Of a stretch of 64,000 bases of DNA, positions 34,951-62,805 are shown piece by piece. The stretch comes from Zeus faber (taxonomy: Eukaryota; Chordata; Actinopteri; Zeiformes; Zeidae): assembly GCA_960531495.1 (NCBI GenBank), contig OY482850.1, positions 90,843 to 154,842 on the forward strand, given 5' to 3'. The position numbers were made by a program, and so were the translations under genes. Positions within the stretch are counted from its first letter, which is position 1. Every line of letters starts with the position of its first letter. A model generated the notes under the pieces. That model ran no database searches. It was not told the origin of the DNA and saw only the letters and a list, made by a program, of their open reading frames with translations.

Positions 34951-36404
34951 GTGTTTTCCCATTTTTCGTACATTAATTTTGAGATCCGTCCATTCTATTG
35001 CTAACATGACCATGATCCAAAACTCGGTCAGAAATGTAACTTTCTATGCCCAACCGGAACCAGAAAGTCTTGATTCTACAACAATTTCATCAGACTCTTC
35101 TATAGCTTCCATTGATGTCACTTGAATGTTAATGGAAGGAATTTCATAGACAGTATAAACCAATTGCTTCTCATTTCTGTTTGAGGCAAAATTATCAAAC
35201 GTAGGAAGAAAAGAAGAGATTGAGGGGAGAGAGAAATGGAAGAGTAGTTTGACATTAATGGGGGATAGGAATAGGAAATTAAATATTGTACAGTTAAACT
35301 TATATTTACAGATACAAATTTGTCTCACTAGCATCCAAATGTTTTTCTAATTCTGCTCATTAACAAAGTTTAAGTCTTTTGGTGAGCCTAATTCACTAAT
35401 GCATAACAAGGCATTCACAGCCTTGCTCTCAGACAAATCATTGGCTGACACATGTTATTTTGATAAATTGTTTTATCTCAACTAAGGGTTCTCAGTCTAC
35501 TAATTTCAAATAAACCTGCTGCCAGGTGGTATCATAGTTGCTTCACGCACTTTACTTGGCCAAGGCAACAGCAACCGCATTTGGGCACAAATTTTTGGCT
35601 TCCTTCTGTCCAGACTGAACACTTGACTGACCAAAAGCGACAGGAATGCGTCTCACGCATTCACCAGACACTCCCTGAGAGAAACACATACCTCTCTGTG
35701 CCTGAGGCTCAAAGGTAGCCAGCAGACACAGTGCTATATCTGTAGCTGATTAATGGTCTCACAGAGCTGCATTGAAGTGCCATTTAGATCTACTTATGTG
35801 GCATTGAGATGTACTGGGCCATGTTAAAATGCAGGGACTCAGATGTTTAAGCACAATCTGAAACGGATTGAGGTTGAATTGAGATATTTTGAGCCGTGCA
35901 TAAAATGCATTTGACGGCATTTGGGAGCAGTATTGAGATGTATCAGAGCACAGCTAATTGAAGCTGAGCAGCAGAGAAAGTAGCACATTGTGGCCGCACG
36001 GGATTCTCCATGCTGCAGCAATGATGCAAAAGGGGATCCTCCACGGTATTGTCGCTGAGGGAGATTATCTGCGGCGAGGCCACTAACACCAGCAGCAAGA
36101 GGACAAAAGCCAAGGAGCGGGAGCACTTGAGGTTGCCAGAGGTGATGTAAATCTGTTCAGCTCTGTCTGAGCTCTTGGTTCCAAAAGAAGAACAGGCATG
36201 AGATTAAATGTATCCTAATGTGTGGCCCAGTGCAACCTTCTCTTTTAATGTGTGGCCCTGTCCATTCTACCTATTTAGAGGGTAGTTGGAGTCCAGCTCC
36301 CCCTATTTTTCATATGGTCTCTTGGGCCGGCTGTTCCATTGTCATTCATTAGAGCCGCACAACTGATGATCGGCAAGGCTGGGGTTTTTAAGTTAACTGA
36401 ATGA

Positions 36405-36429
36405 GGAAAGAAAGAAAGAAAGAAAGGAA
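36405..36429. repeat. (GAAA)n
   Basis: Tetranucleotide run. Confidence 0.95.
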
Positions 36430-37973
36430 ATCTTCCATATGTTCCTCCAACCTGTATTTTTGGGATTGTTTTTTTTTTTGTTTTACAGAGATGTGTTTGC
36501 GAAGAGGCCTATTGTGTTTAATAAGTTTCTAACAAGAAATATTGTTTTATGTTATTGTAGTCTGGCTTCCGTTGGGGCCTATTCTTTTTTCGATCCCACC
36601 ACAGACCAAGCTTATTAAAAAAAATTTAATTAGCGGCAGCCATTAAACGGGTGCTAATTTACTCAGCTATGTGTCGACCCGACACACCTTATTTAAAAGT
36701 GTAGTTCAATTTTATTGCCTAACTCCATGATAAATTGCTTTCAGCGACATTAACCTAATCTTTAGGTATGGCATATGCAATATACTTGGCAATTACTGTA
36801 CCGTAAATACACACTATAGGTAATTTCATTTTGTACGAATAACCACAAGAGAATTCCCAGAATATACTAGGTAATTACTACATCTTCGTACTTTACCTGC
36901 CCATACCAGGTAATTATTGTTTTGTATATTTTAATATTATAATACCAAATACAATATTTACTATTATGTTTTGTCAGGGTACTATTAATTATTATCCATA
37001 TTTACCATCTAAAATCTCATTGCGAACATGAGACTGGCTGCAAAGTAGCATTTGACAAATAAAAGTTTAACTTGAAAAGGAATTTTGTACTGACCTCACA
37101 ATTACATAACAAATAGTTCCTGGAAACTCATTGCCCTTGTTACCATTTTATTTCATGATATTAACTTCAGGCATTTTAGCTTTAGGTAATATGTATATTT
37201 AGTCAGTAACTAATAAATATGTTGTAATTGCTGCCACAAAATCTTCAAATCATTAAATTTCATGTAATAATGCCTGCACACATCTAATTCTATTTTCTTC
37301 ATCAACATCGATGCATTTTTCATATGAGAAATGAATGACACCTTGGTTTAGTGTTCGGCCATGTGTTAAACTACTGAGAGTTTTGAGTTATAAAATGTCA
37401 TTGTGCAGCAGTTTATATTTTAACTAATGATTTCTCATAATATTTCCAAATGCATTCAGAACCAGAATAAAATGGGTTTGTAAATATGTAACCGTTGCTT
37501 ATAGAGAAAGAATATAGGGAAAAAAGGCATTCATGAAATAAAAAAAAAATCTAAAGTGGTAGTTCCTGGTTAAGCTTGTTTTCAGTATCATCCCTATGTA
37601 CTTAAGAATGTTTGCAAAAACTGCACAACAATTAGGATTCACGCATTAGACCTTAAAACCAACCCCGCCCCCTCCAAAAAAAAGAAAAAAAAAATTTCTC
37701 TATTGAATGGACAGAAAGCTATAGATTCAAATTATTAATTATTAATATAAATAAATAATGAATTATTATTCTTCAAATCTGATCTGAATTTTTTGAATGC
37801 TTACGGTCTGTACTGAAGTGCACCAAACCTGAATAGAAAAAAATCCTTGTATATGTAAATGTACCTGGTGAAAATGAAACCGATTCTTATTCTGATTTTA
37901 TTTCAACAACAGTGATTAATTCTTCATGAAGACGTCAAGGGCTGTCATGGAAAGGACTGTGTGGACTTTTTTT

Positions 37974-37974
37974 T

Positions 37975-38006
<32 letters not shown>
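37974..38006. repeat. (TTTC)n
   Basis: Tetranucleotide run of eight or so units. Confidence 0.95.
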
Positions 38007-38007
<1 letters not shown>

Positions 38008-38959
38008 TCCATCCTTCTGTTTGCTGTCGTCCTAAAATGAGGTGTCCATTCATTCAGTGGAAAATAGTCTCTTTCCTTCTCTGTATTTTCTTTTGTTTGC
38101 ATTCATTTGTTGTTGTTGTTTGTCATTTAGCCCACGTCACCCCTTTTAATCTCTCCCTCCCCCTTTGGGTTTTTTTTCTCTGCGTCGAAAACACAAAAGG
38201 TCAAGTGCACGCCAACGGACAAGCACACGATTCAAATGGTTCATCACCCATCAATTACTTCTGAAGTGTTGCTTCGCCTGTAATGAATAGTCAAAAGAGA
38301 AAACTATTCTTAATGGACAATTATTAAAGCAAAAGCAACTTATTTCCGACCAAAACGCTATGCTGTACTACTTTGACTATGGTAAAAAATGTCGCGCAAA
38401 TTATGACATTTGTTTTCACACAGTTGATGATGGTAAATGGACCAATTTAGGATGTAAATAACCAATTTAATACGAGCGAGGTTCTAAATCACAGTCAATG
38501 CTGTCTGGGAGTTGTCCAATAATGTAATTTCTCCTTTTTCCCCATCTCTTCTCTTCCTTTGTATCTGTTCTCTCTTTTCTGGCCCTCCTATCTCTTTATC
38601 TTTCTCATTACCTTCACATCCTTTCTTTTTTCCCCTCGCTCTGGCTCTTTTATCGTGTCTACATCAGGTTTATTATGCACCTCTCCACAGTCTTTTGTCA
38701 GGTAAACGAGGTGAGGTTGACCCCCACACTCTTATTCCCCCAGTGCCCTGCCACGCACAAGAGGAGACAGAATGAACGGGACGCTGCAATTCAATTGTCC
38801 TCTATACTGCCTGACTCGCTGAGAACTCATTGATTGTGTGTGTATGTTTGTGAGCAATACGTGTATTGTACTTTGCGAGGTTAGTATCACAATCTTATAT
38901 AAAACCACTTTCGGCAATTACTGCAGTTAATCCAAAACTTAAACAGATTTAACTTAAAA

Positions 38960-39130
38960 AAAATAATAATTTAAGGCTTAAATGTTTGTCCCATTGGACT
39001 GCATTTGAACACAGTGAGAAGCAGCGGCAGTGCGGTGAGTTTTTCAAGAGTGTTCAGCGAGGTTTTGCTACAAACTGTTAAAAATTACGCAAACCAACAT
39101 TTTCATTTGAAGGCCTGGGTTGAGTGGCCA
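38960..39130. repeat. Old dispersed repeat of the Pax6 locus, copy 1
   Basis: AAGGCTTAAATGTTTGTCCC and CAGTGAGAAGCAGCGGCAGTG recur, diverged, at 59825-60200. See also 40735-40870 and 47740-48290. Confidence 0.5.
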
Positions 39131-39661
39131 AATGGCCAACCTCTTCTTTGAGTGAAATACTTCACCTACTATATTAAGTGAACTACGGTGTTACATTTAA
39201 CCATATTACTTAAAACCTTTGTAACTACTCTTCTTAATTAGCGGATATTACTCACTAATCCATCAGAGGAAGAAATTCATATTTTCGTGAACAAAAGCGT
39301 TGGTTACAGACAGATATAACAGTTAAAACTGTATAGATAGTTAATTCTGGATGACATATTATGTTGTTAATGCTGGATGACGCTCTTTGACTGCTGACAT
39401 TATTTTGACTAGTGTTACTACTGTACGCGACTTCTACGGTGCAATAACTTACGGTAACTTAACTGTAGTTACTGGAGACTAACTGCCACTTGCCCCTATT
39501 GGGGTGATTAGTTAGCATCGTGCCACTACACGTTAACTTTGTGCAGAACGATGTCTACATATTTCTTATTTCTTATCTAATTTTAATTTGTAGCTCTTTC
39601 TCAACTGCACTGTTTTTTTCTGCTTTAATAGCTGAACAATTTTCAGGGGATTAATTAAGTA

Positions 39662-39670
39662 ATCTTATCT

Positions 39671-39700
<30 letters not shown>
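39662..39700. repeat. (TTATC)n
   Basis: Pentanucleotide run of about seven units. Confidence 0.95.
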
Positions 39701-39704
<4 letters not shown>

Positions 39705-39879
39705 GTACCTTATCATATCTCAATCTTTCCATTTGCCAGTTACCAGTGTTAGGTGCACAAGAGGCAAAATTCTCTGATGTGATTTTGGCAAGAACCTTTA
39801 TACTGGCAGTGACAAATTATGTATAAGGCTTGCCATCCTTTTAATATTATTGAGATGTTGTATTGAAATATAGCCAACA

Positions 39880-39917
39880 AAAACAAACAAACAAACAAAC
39901 AAACAAACAAACAAACA
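39880..39917. repeat. (AAAC)n
   Basis: Tetranucleotide run of about nine units. Confidence 0.95.
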
Positions 39918-41919
39918 GAAAAATATAGTACTAGTAGTAGTAGCTGATTACAAACAAAAACTTTGGCTTTGTTTTACATTCAATATTTCCATCATTAGTG
40001 TGTTTAACGGTGCTTCAGAGTTAATCTGCCATTGTGTGTGAAATAGTATAATTACATTCAGCAAAGTACATACAACATACTAAAAATACATAACAGGTTT
40101 ACACATGCTGTCTGCAAAAAATGACTGAAATGACATTCACTAAGAATTGATCGACATTTATGAGTAAGTCCATATCAAATTGTCTGGCATTTTACTGATG
40201 TGGCTGATGTGACTTTTAAAATGAAAGATAGCATTATCAAAACTGCAAACCAAACATAACATAAAATCAGCTTTAGAACACAGGGGTAACTATCTCGATG
40301 TGTGCATAGTCGTAGTCTCTTGAATGCTGAAGATACAGTTTGTTTCAAACATTTCCTTCAAGCCTAGGTTTGCTATTTTTACAACCCAGGCAAAATTAAA
40401 ATTTTGGCTTCCATTGCAGTCTAAAAGGGCTTAAACATATAAGCCTTAAAATGCTTGAAATCAAATTTTGGTAAACTGAAAACTTGCATTACATTCATAC
40501 ATATACATAAGTATACACGTAAGTATATATATATATTCTTATATTGTATGTATTTTATATATTGTATATGCTTTGAATAACAATAATATCACATGCATCC
40601 AAAGTTCAAACTGTTCTGTTCAAAAGTTCTGTTTCTACTGTCTTTGCAACTGCAACGACCATATAATGTTTAAAGGCTATCTATAAATATATTGTCAGCC
40701 TCCTGTTTTCCAAAAGGTGATTTAATGTATTTTTCAGCATTGCTGCATTGGACTTTCATATAAGCACCTTGAGAAGCCACAGCAGAGAGTTAAGTTTCTC
40801 AAATAGTAGTTTCTCAAAAGTCCTCAGCGAGTTTATGCTATGAATAGTGATAAATGATGGAATCCAACATTATAATTAAGCATGGCTTGAGAAACAGCAA
40901 ATATGTCCTTTAATGAGAATTTTTTTTTTTGCCAGGTTTTCACACATCCATCCATTGGAGAATAGATTTGAAGTTCAGAGTATTTTTTTATCAATACGAT
41001 TTGAAAGTATATTGACCCATAATCAAATTAATCACTACAACAAACAGCAAACCGTATACTGCTTTTAAAGAATATGAAATATATAAACTGTCTTAAACCA
41101 GGTTTTTAAAAGTGACTCATCAGTGTTATCAGATTGATTGTATACAGTTTCAACATGTGTACACTTTGCCTTGAAAACATTTTTTAAGGGGAGAAACACC
41201 AAACATCAAAATTGGTAGAGGTCAACCATACACACATTTAGAGTACATTCTTCAGTTGATAATATAAATGAAAAATTGTTGAAGCTACATACAATAGAAT
41301 AAACTTCCCAGAGCTACATTTGAAGTTACTTTTATTATTAAAAAATAAATAAAAATAAAATACCTCCCAGATCTCCAGAGAGGGCTAATACCTTCACATC
41401 AGAACCATACCGACTTGGAAGAAAATCAAATGTCTTCTATAAGCTACCGAAGTAATTTATTTTATTTTTCTTTATTCAAAAGCCAGGAGCTATACCTCGG
41501 GACTAATGTAAAAAAATCAATTCTGACAGTGTTTTTAATCTTGAATCTGATTGCATTCCAGTGTGGAGGGAACGCTGTTTCAGGAGATTTTACAATATCA
41601 AACACATACAATCAGAGTCAACGTTCTGTACAGAGTCCATGTTATGATTTCTTTCAGGATAAGAAGCAACAATGTAGCGGATAGTTCTCTTCAAGTTAAG
41701 GGAAGTCCTTCCCTTAAAATGCTGAGCTCCCTTGTGTTATTCTAAACCATCAGAACATACAAAATTCAAGAAAGCAGTTACATATACATAATCAATACAG
41801 AAACAGAAATCCAGACATGGTGATATAAGTTCTATTCTTAAATGAAACCCAATTTTGCAAGGAGATATCCACTTCCTGAGCTCTGTACTTATTGGTCAGC
41901 ATGTGGAATTGTAAAAGGT

Positions 41920-41925
41920 TTTATT
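41920..41925 (-). terminator. Candidate Pax6 poly(A) signal
   Basis: AATAAA on the minus strand about 650 nt after the Pax6 stop codon. It is the first exact hexamer I noted downstream. Further ones occur around 41320-41480, so the used site is uncertain. Confidence 0.3.
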
Positions 41926-42573
41926 TTCAAAACATTTTCCAAATTAAAACTCTTAAATGGCTTTTACTTCTAAATGAGTCTTGTGGAAAGTAAAGTAGGA
42001 TTTCTGACAAAGGAGGAAACCAATAACCTGTTCATTCTACAGTGCCATTGGCCAGCAATCAGTACTTTCATGAAGTCAGCTATTACCTTTGAACTTTCTG
42101 TTGTCCAATCATTGGAACATCAAACTCTATACAGACTTACCAGTCTTTGCAGATGCTAATGCATTTCTAGTCTGAACTGGTGCAAATGTTCCTATCGTGT
42201 TGATAGCGGAGAGGTTTCGGTGGAAAGAATGGAATGAGTTCTGGTTCAACTTTCTGTGGCATTGTGCCATTCAAGTGGAGTGTCCAATACTTCAGCTCCA
42301 CTGGATGAGTTCCAAAAGAGTTTGGCTATATTCTCTTACGACAATTATTCTTAAGATTTTATAAATACATCCAGCCTTGCTGCTTGTTTACTACTCGCCA
42401 AATTGGCCATCTGCATTTAAGCGTGTATTTTTCTTAGCATTTAAACTATGCCCAAACAGTGCCTTTTGCCCACAACCACCGCCGAAGATCACCGCAGGCA
42501 TATTACTGACAATCACAAAAGTGAAGTTTCAAGTACAAATGCGATACTGATGGTGTATCCACCACAAATAGCA

Positions 42574-57770
<15,197 letters not shown>

Positions 57771-57779
57771 TGTATTGCT

Positions 57780-58314
57780 AAAGGGAATAATATTGGGGGA
57801 AAGGGCCTTATTGCATGGAGCCAGGGCTTCAAAACTGTAAAAAGAATATCTGTTGATTCATGTTTGTCATGGTCATTGATTATTGATTTATTAACACCCT
57901 CCCATTATCGTGGAAAACCCTGATGTTTTGTATAAAGCCATTCTGATTGTTAGAGATGAGAGTCTAATCTACTGGTGAAGGCTTTATAAAGTATTTTTGT
58001 GCCGCATCTAATCAGCCAAATGGGTCTATTTCGGGTTTATTTGGTTTTAGCACAAGGGATATCATCGCTATCCATAATGAGTGTAGACCTCTATTTCTAC
58101 AAAGAAATGGAATGTTGGAATGTGCTGTTTACATACGTTTTCCATACATTTTAATAGAATGACAGTAAGGCTTAAATGTTTACTTCTGTTTATGTTTCGA
58201 TAGCCCTTGATGAATGACAGCAGACAACTGTTTCCTCCGAAAGTTATTGTAGGCGCTTTTTGTTGATTGAAACTTAAAATGTCTGAATTTGTCTTTGGGA
58301 CAGGAGGGCATTGC
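57780..58314 (-). pseudogene. L1 reverse transcriptase fragment
   Basis: On the minus strand broken frames give MISLVLKPNKPEIDPFG and later NNQNGFIQNIRVFHDNGRVL, equivalent to the LKP...P and HNDQxGFIxxR blocks of L1-clade reverse transcriptase. It is a decayed internal fragment of the same clade as 12070-16183. Confidence 0.6.
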
Positions 58315-58356
58315 ATTCCAATGCCCCCCCCCGCCCCCCGGGGGGGGGCATTGGAA
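58315..58356. repeat. Inverted repeat with C-run and G-run
   Basis: ATTCCAATGCCCCCCCCC and its complement GGGGGGGGGCATTGGAAT flank a short GCCCCCC. It lies between the L1 fragment and the L2 copy and can form a hairpin or a G-quadruplex on one strand. Confidence 0.85.
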
Positions 58357-58369
58357 TAAAATAAAATAC

Positions 58370-58825
58370 AAAATATATAGAATAAAATAAAATACAATAA
58401 CATAAAATGAGATAAAATGGAATAGATAGAAGGAATATGCTTATGTATATGGAATAGGCAATTATGTATATACAGATATGTGATTTAAAGTGGCATGTGA
58501 ATAAAGTGAGGTAGTGCTTGGGATAATACAGCACAGTATACAACAGTACGGCGCAGCAATACGGCATCACGAACAACCCTGAACAGTGACACAGTATGCG
58601 GTACAGTATGCTACAAATAGTACAGTAGGTAGTGGAGCCTATGTGTATGGCTCAGTGAGGACCACTGAAGAGGTCAGCATTGACAGTTCTAATGGCTTGC
58701 GGGAAAAAACTCTGTCTCAGTCTCTCTGTTCTCGCTGTGACTGCGGAGGCGCTTGCCTGACTGCAGCAGCTGGAACAGTCCGTTGTTGGGGTGATGAGGA
58801 TCCTTCATGATCCTTCATGATTTGG
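58370..58825 (-). mobile_element. L2/CR1-type LINE 3' end, minus copy
   Basis: Reverse complement of the tail and RT end seen at 13560-14000: AACAGTACGGCGCAGCAATA, AATGGCTTGCGGGAAAAAAC, and GGTGATGAGGATCCTTCATG. The last 10 bp unit, GATCCTTCAT, is duplicated at 58799-58820. Confidence 0.85.
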
Positions 58826-59700
58826 TGAAATTAATCAGCTTTTGCTTCAGCAACATTCTTGGTTTTGTTCATTGAGTTTAGAAAATGTTTGTGCTATGCT
58901 GTGATGCGCTCTGAAGCAGACATCAAGTGAACCCTTTTTCTGTTAAGTGTGTAATTAACAAGTTTGTAATGTGTTTTTGTATTAGAGCACAGGTTGTTAA
59001 GCATCTTCTTAACAGAGGGGTTCTCTTGTCACACAGAGGTATTGTCATTTTTACCCTGTTAAAGTATGTATTTCTAACCATTAATTGAGTCCAGTCTCCC
59101 TGTGAAAACTGGCTGACCCCCCCGTTCAAACTATGGTTGTAAATCAATAGTTGATGACTGATCAACTGGATGGAAAGATGATAGAAATGTATACCATATA
59201 ATATAACGTATAAAATATAGCTGAACTGCCACACAGTTATCCGCAAATCGGAATAGACAGAGTTTAATATCATAGTGAGGATCCCAGACATAATAAACAT
59301 CTTCATTTCATTTCATCTGCATTCTACCACCGTTCAAATAGTACGCCATTCATACCTCTGTACTGCACATTAATCTTCATACCTGAACGAGTACCCTGAG
59401 TATTAGTTAATTAACTGCAATTCCTCTATCACTGAATCATGCATTCATAAAGTTTGCTTAATGGAAATATTTTGAGCAACTTTCTCAAAGCCAACATGAT
59501 ACACACACATACACACCCTCAGCAGCATGACCAGTCAGATCAGATCATGGCACACTAAAGTCCTGGGAGCACTTCCCCACTAACCTCCCAATCACCACCT
59601 CATTTGAGGAGGAAGCCAAGGAAGGAATTATACTTGTCAAGTAGTAGATACAAGTTGTAAATTAAATAGCACTACAGTAAATTCCACTTGGTAGCATCAG
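58826..59700. other. Unassigned sequence upstream of Pax6
   Basis: Nothing recognised. Confidence 0.4.
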
Positions 59701-59719
59701 GGTGGTGATGTTACCCAGG

Positions 59720-60240
59720 TTTTTCTATTTTTCAACCCAGGCCATCCTTTTTAACTGTTTATAATACAACTTTACTTTGCTTTACTAGGCTTTACTATTA
59801 ACTATCACCACTGCAGCTTCTTACTGTGCTTGAATGCAGTTCAATGGGGCAAATGTTTAAGCCTTGAAAAAATGTGAATCTCCTCTTCAAAAATGGGAAA
59901 CTCACTTTGTAGTCACATGTCTCAGTGGGTTTTTTTTACATGTTTTGAGTGACAGTAATATCACATTTAATATAAAACTGCTTTTGACAATTGTGCACTG
60001 CATCCAAAGCATAACACCAGTTACAGTAGGTTGACATGACATATAAATATATAGCCATATGTCAGCTTCCCATTTCGAAAGGGAGATTTGGCAGGTTTTT
60101 TTAATTCTTACACGTTGCACCACATTTAAGCACAGTGAGAATCTGCGGCAGAGTTCCTCAATAGTAAAGCCTACAATGAGGTTATACTATGACCAGTTTT
60201 AGATGATGGGTACCAATATGTTAATAAGGCAGATGAAAAA
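59720..60240. repeat. Old dispersed repeat of the Pax6 locus, upstream copy
   Basis: Aligns in parts with 47870-48060 (GTCACATGT, ACATGTTTTGA, AACAGTA-like) and, in inverse orientation, with 38960-39010 (GTTTAAGCCTT). The part 60125-60200 (CAGTGAGAATCTGCGGCAG) matches 39014-39035. The family is unclassified. Confidence 0.45.
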
Positions 60241-62734
60241 ATTACATTTTGATATTTCTTTTACAGGCAACATGTTGTACATGAGCTATGAAGGGCAGTA
60301 TTAAATTAAAAGTATTGATGATCATCAATCATGATGTTGAAAAAAAAATGTCAACACAGCAACCATCTTTTAGTTTTTTACTTGTAAACCAAACAGGAAC
60401 CAAAAAAATAACATTTGACAGTGAAAATGAGTGGCAACTTACTGTTTGGCATCATGGAGACCGCACCAGTCTCCCAGCTGGTACGACTGCAGTAGTCTGG
60501 TTAAACAAAATACGGAAAATTAGCTTTTCACTCAGTTTACAATCAGACAGTTTGGACTGAAGTTGATTCACATTCGCATATGAACCCAATCAATGATTAG
60601 TACCTGGCATTGACAAATTAATCCGAGTTAATATTTTACCACTTTCAATAAGTTTTCTTTTCTTTGTCCAGTGCCAGACTATAAAGAGATCTGTTATATG
60701 TGCAACAGATAAACATATTCAACTGATATATTCACCAAAGATCTCAAGTGTTTTACTTTTCTGCGATAATTTGTTTCCTGGTTCACATGCTACAGTACAA
60801 GTTCTGAAAAGGTACAGCCATTATTATTCAGGGAGTGGTGCCGAGTGTTATTATTAAATTTGTTATATTTTTAAAAAATATATACACTCACTCTCACTAA
60901 GAAGGGGGAGCTTTTTGTTGCAGTTTCTGTCACTTATGTTAAATTGTATATCTGTGTCAATTAATATTGCACTCCACACTAGCTATTTATAACAGGCACA
61001 TAGCTCTGTTATGATTGGGTTTTATTTTTTTTGGTTTGTTTGTTTTTGCGGTGGGGAAGGGGATCAGAGCTTAGTCTGCCAAAGACCATAAAAATGTTTG
61101 GGAACCCCTGGTATACGCTCATTATGGTCATATGATATCATATAAGATACACTTTTTCGTTGAGAAAAGTAGATAGGTTGTTGAAATGGGACATAACAAA
61201 CATGCATAGCCCTTTATGCCTCTTTCGCATAAACCCTGCATCATAATACAGTTGGAAATTACCCATGTTTCAGATCATTGTCACTTGCAGATTTTAGCTA
61301 CTCCAGTAGAACAAATGAAAACCCAGAAGACTGTGACAACCCCCTACTGCAACTTTCTGCTGCTAATATTACCCTGCCACAAGCTGTCTATCATGCTTGA
61401 CTGGGTAAAAGAAAGATGGGGGTATGGATAGAGATTAGAGCAGTGTTAGAGTGTTTTTGTTGTGTAAGGATAAAGTATTGTTGAAGGGTTTCTTTTGCAA
61501 TGTATGTATAGGAGTGAACATTTGCACTTCTTCTTTCTGATATGGTACTACTCAGTCCACTATAGCTCCATCTCATTCACACCCCCACACTGCAACCAGC
61601 TGAAGGAGTAAATGTCTCAGTGTGGCACCGGTGGACAAGGCCTATATGGACACTTCCACAGTTGTTTCAACAATCAGTGGAGAGCAAACTGAAGATCTAC
61701 AGTAATTGGAGTTCAATCTTTAGGTGTTGCATTGTGTAGCCCGACAGAACAGGTAGGCTCATTTTCTTTTCGAATATACTTTTCCAACACCATAATGCGA
61801 ATCGTGTATAATTAACTATTATGTTTTCATTAATGTGTTATTTCTATATGAGCTGATAGCATCCCTCCATGCTACCAGGGGATAGCATGACAACTTGATC
61901 CTCATTTCCACGGATAGTCGGGTATAACAAAAGTGTATATATATATAATGTATGTGCTGAGTTAAGTTGTGGATTTGAATTATATGAGTCAGGTTCATTC
62001 AACCATGTTAACACTTTTCACAGGTTCATTTATCACCCTGTAATGTACAGTAGGACCAAACGTGCGATGACAAGTGCTGAAAAGGACTCTTTAAGTGTTC
62101 ATTTGGCATGGCCCTTTAACTGTGTAGCTCAATGACACTGCATAGTCGAAGGCGTTTAATGCTTAGATGAACAGCAAAGACGGATGCTTTTAGCTATCAC
62201 TATTCACTCTATTTCTAGGGCCTTCACTGCCTGCCCGATGCTGCATCTCATCACACGTTCAAACAGCAACACTGCAAACTGAAATCACAGCTCTGTGAAT
62301 GACTGACTGCATGGTGACTCAACCTATCTCATATCAAGGACCCTCAATTGAATATACATTCATTCTATCTCCGGGACCCCGATCTTAGGAGATTTGTATT
62401 GTCATACGATATGTTTGAGTCCAATATTCCATACCTCTCTATATTGTAGCTCCAGAGATAACAGTGAAACTGTGATCAAAACAGTCATTATTGTACATTA
62501 TGGTGTCTAATGGTCCATACATCTTGTAAATTGTGAAGTATTACTATGAGTCATCTTGCTGGGGACCCCCTGGAACCTCTTGAAGGACCAGGGCACCACA
62601 TTGAGAACCATGGCCCAGAATCTGTAGAGCTGTATGACTTTACACTGATGCCACAACATGGTACCATGGCCAACAATATCCATCACAGGGATCCCGATGC
62701 AGAGCCACCCCATCTTGCCACCCACATGCAACAG
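60241..62734. other. Unassigned sequence upstream of Pax6
   Basis: No gene recognised. The frame 60288-60560 has no domain. A weak first-exon candidate at 61236-61244 is discussed under rejected items. Confidence 0.4.
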
Positions 62735-62805
62735 TGGGTGTGGTAGCTCAGTGGTTATAGCACTGTTGCCTCACAGCAAGAAGGTTCAGACTCCTGCTGA
62801 TGCCC
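62735..62805 (+). repeat. tRNA-like SINE head
   Basis: GTGGTAGCTCAGTGGTTATA fits a polymerase III A box (TAGCTCAGTGG), and AAGGTTCAGACTCC about 35 bp later resembles a B box. The string CACTGTTGCCTCACAGCAAG between them is common in fish interspersed repeats. It lacks the structure of a working tRNA gene. Confidence 0.55.

Larger units (their letters stand above)
30850..35035 (+). mobile_element. Endogenous retrovirus, heavily decayed pol and env
   Basis: A retroviral pol-to-env order is readable on the plus strand through many stops and frameshifts. 31340-31700 holds the edge of the RT and the connection domain, with the RT catalytic core deleted. 31770-32102 is RNase H. 32320-33185 is integrase. 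33373-34140 is env surface-like sequence. 34560-34950 is the env transmembrane subunit with a hydrophobic anchor near its end. No LTR pair was recognised. The protease part appears at 24440-24777. It is a dead provirus of the fish gamma/epsilon-like type; the genus is not resolved. Confidence 0.65.
35036..41900. other. Long stretch with few transposons, 3' flank of Pax6
   Basis: About 6.9 kb with no recognisable transposase or reverse transcriptase, in contrast to the preceding 35 kb. Short frames such as 37926-38264 cross microsatellites and are not genes. Simple repeats: (GAAA)n 36405-36429, (TTTC)n 37974-38006, (TTATC)n 39662-39700, (AAAC)n 39880-39917. Copies of an old dispersed repeat occur at 38960-39130 and 40735-40870. 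Conserved regulatory elements for Pax6 are possible here but cannot be shown from one sequence. Confidence 0.5.

Noticed and set aside
60288..60560. Small novel gene upstream of Pax6
   Set aside because: 90 codons, A/T-rich, no domain, no splice or codon signal to support it.
61236..61250. Possible first Pax6 coding exon, minus strand ATGATGCAGG before GTTTAT
   Set aside because: Phase would fit exon 5, but GTTTAT is a poor donor, the expected N after MQ is lost, and no upstream exon signals were seen. Short ATGCAG strings occur by chance elsewhere.
62735..62805. Functional tRNA gene
   Set aside because: A and B boxes are recognisable but the anticodon arm and acceptor pairing are not, fitting a SINE head.
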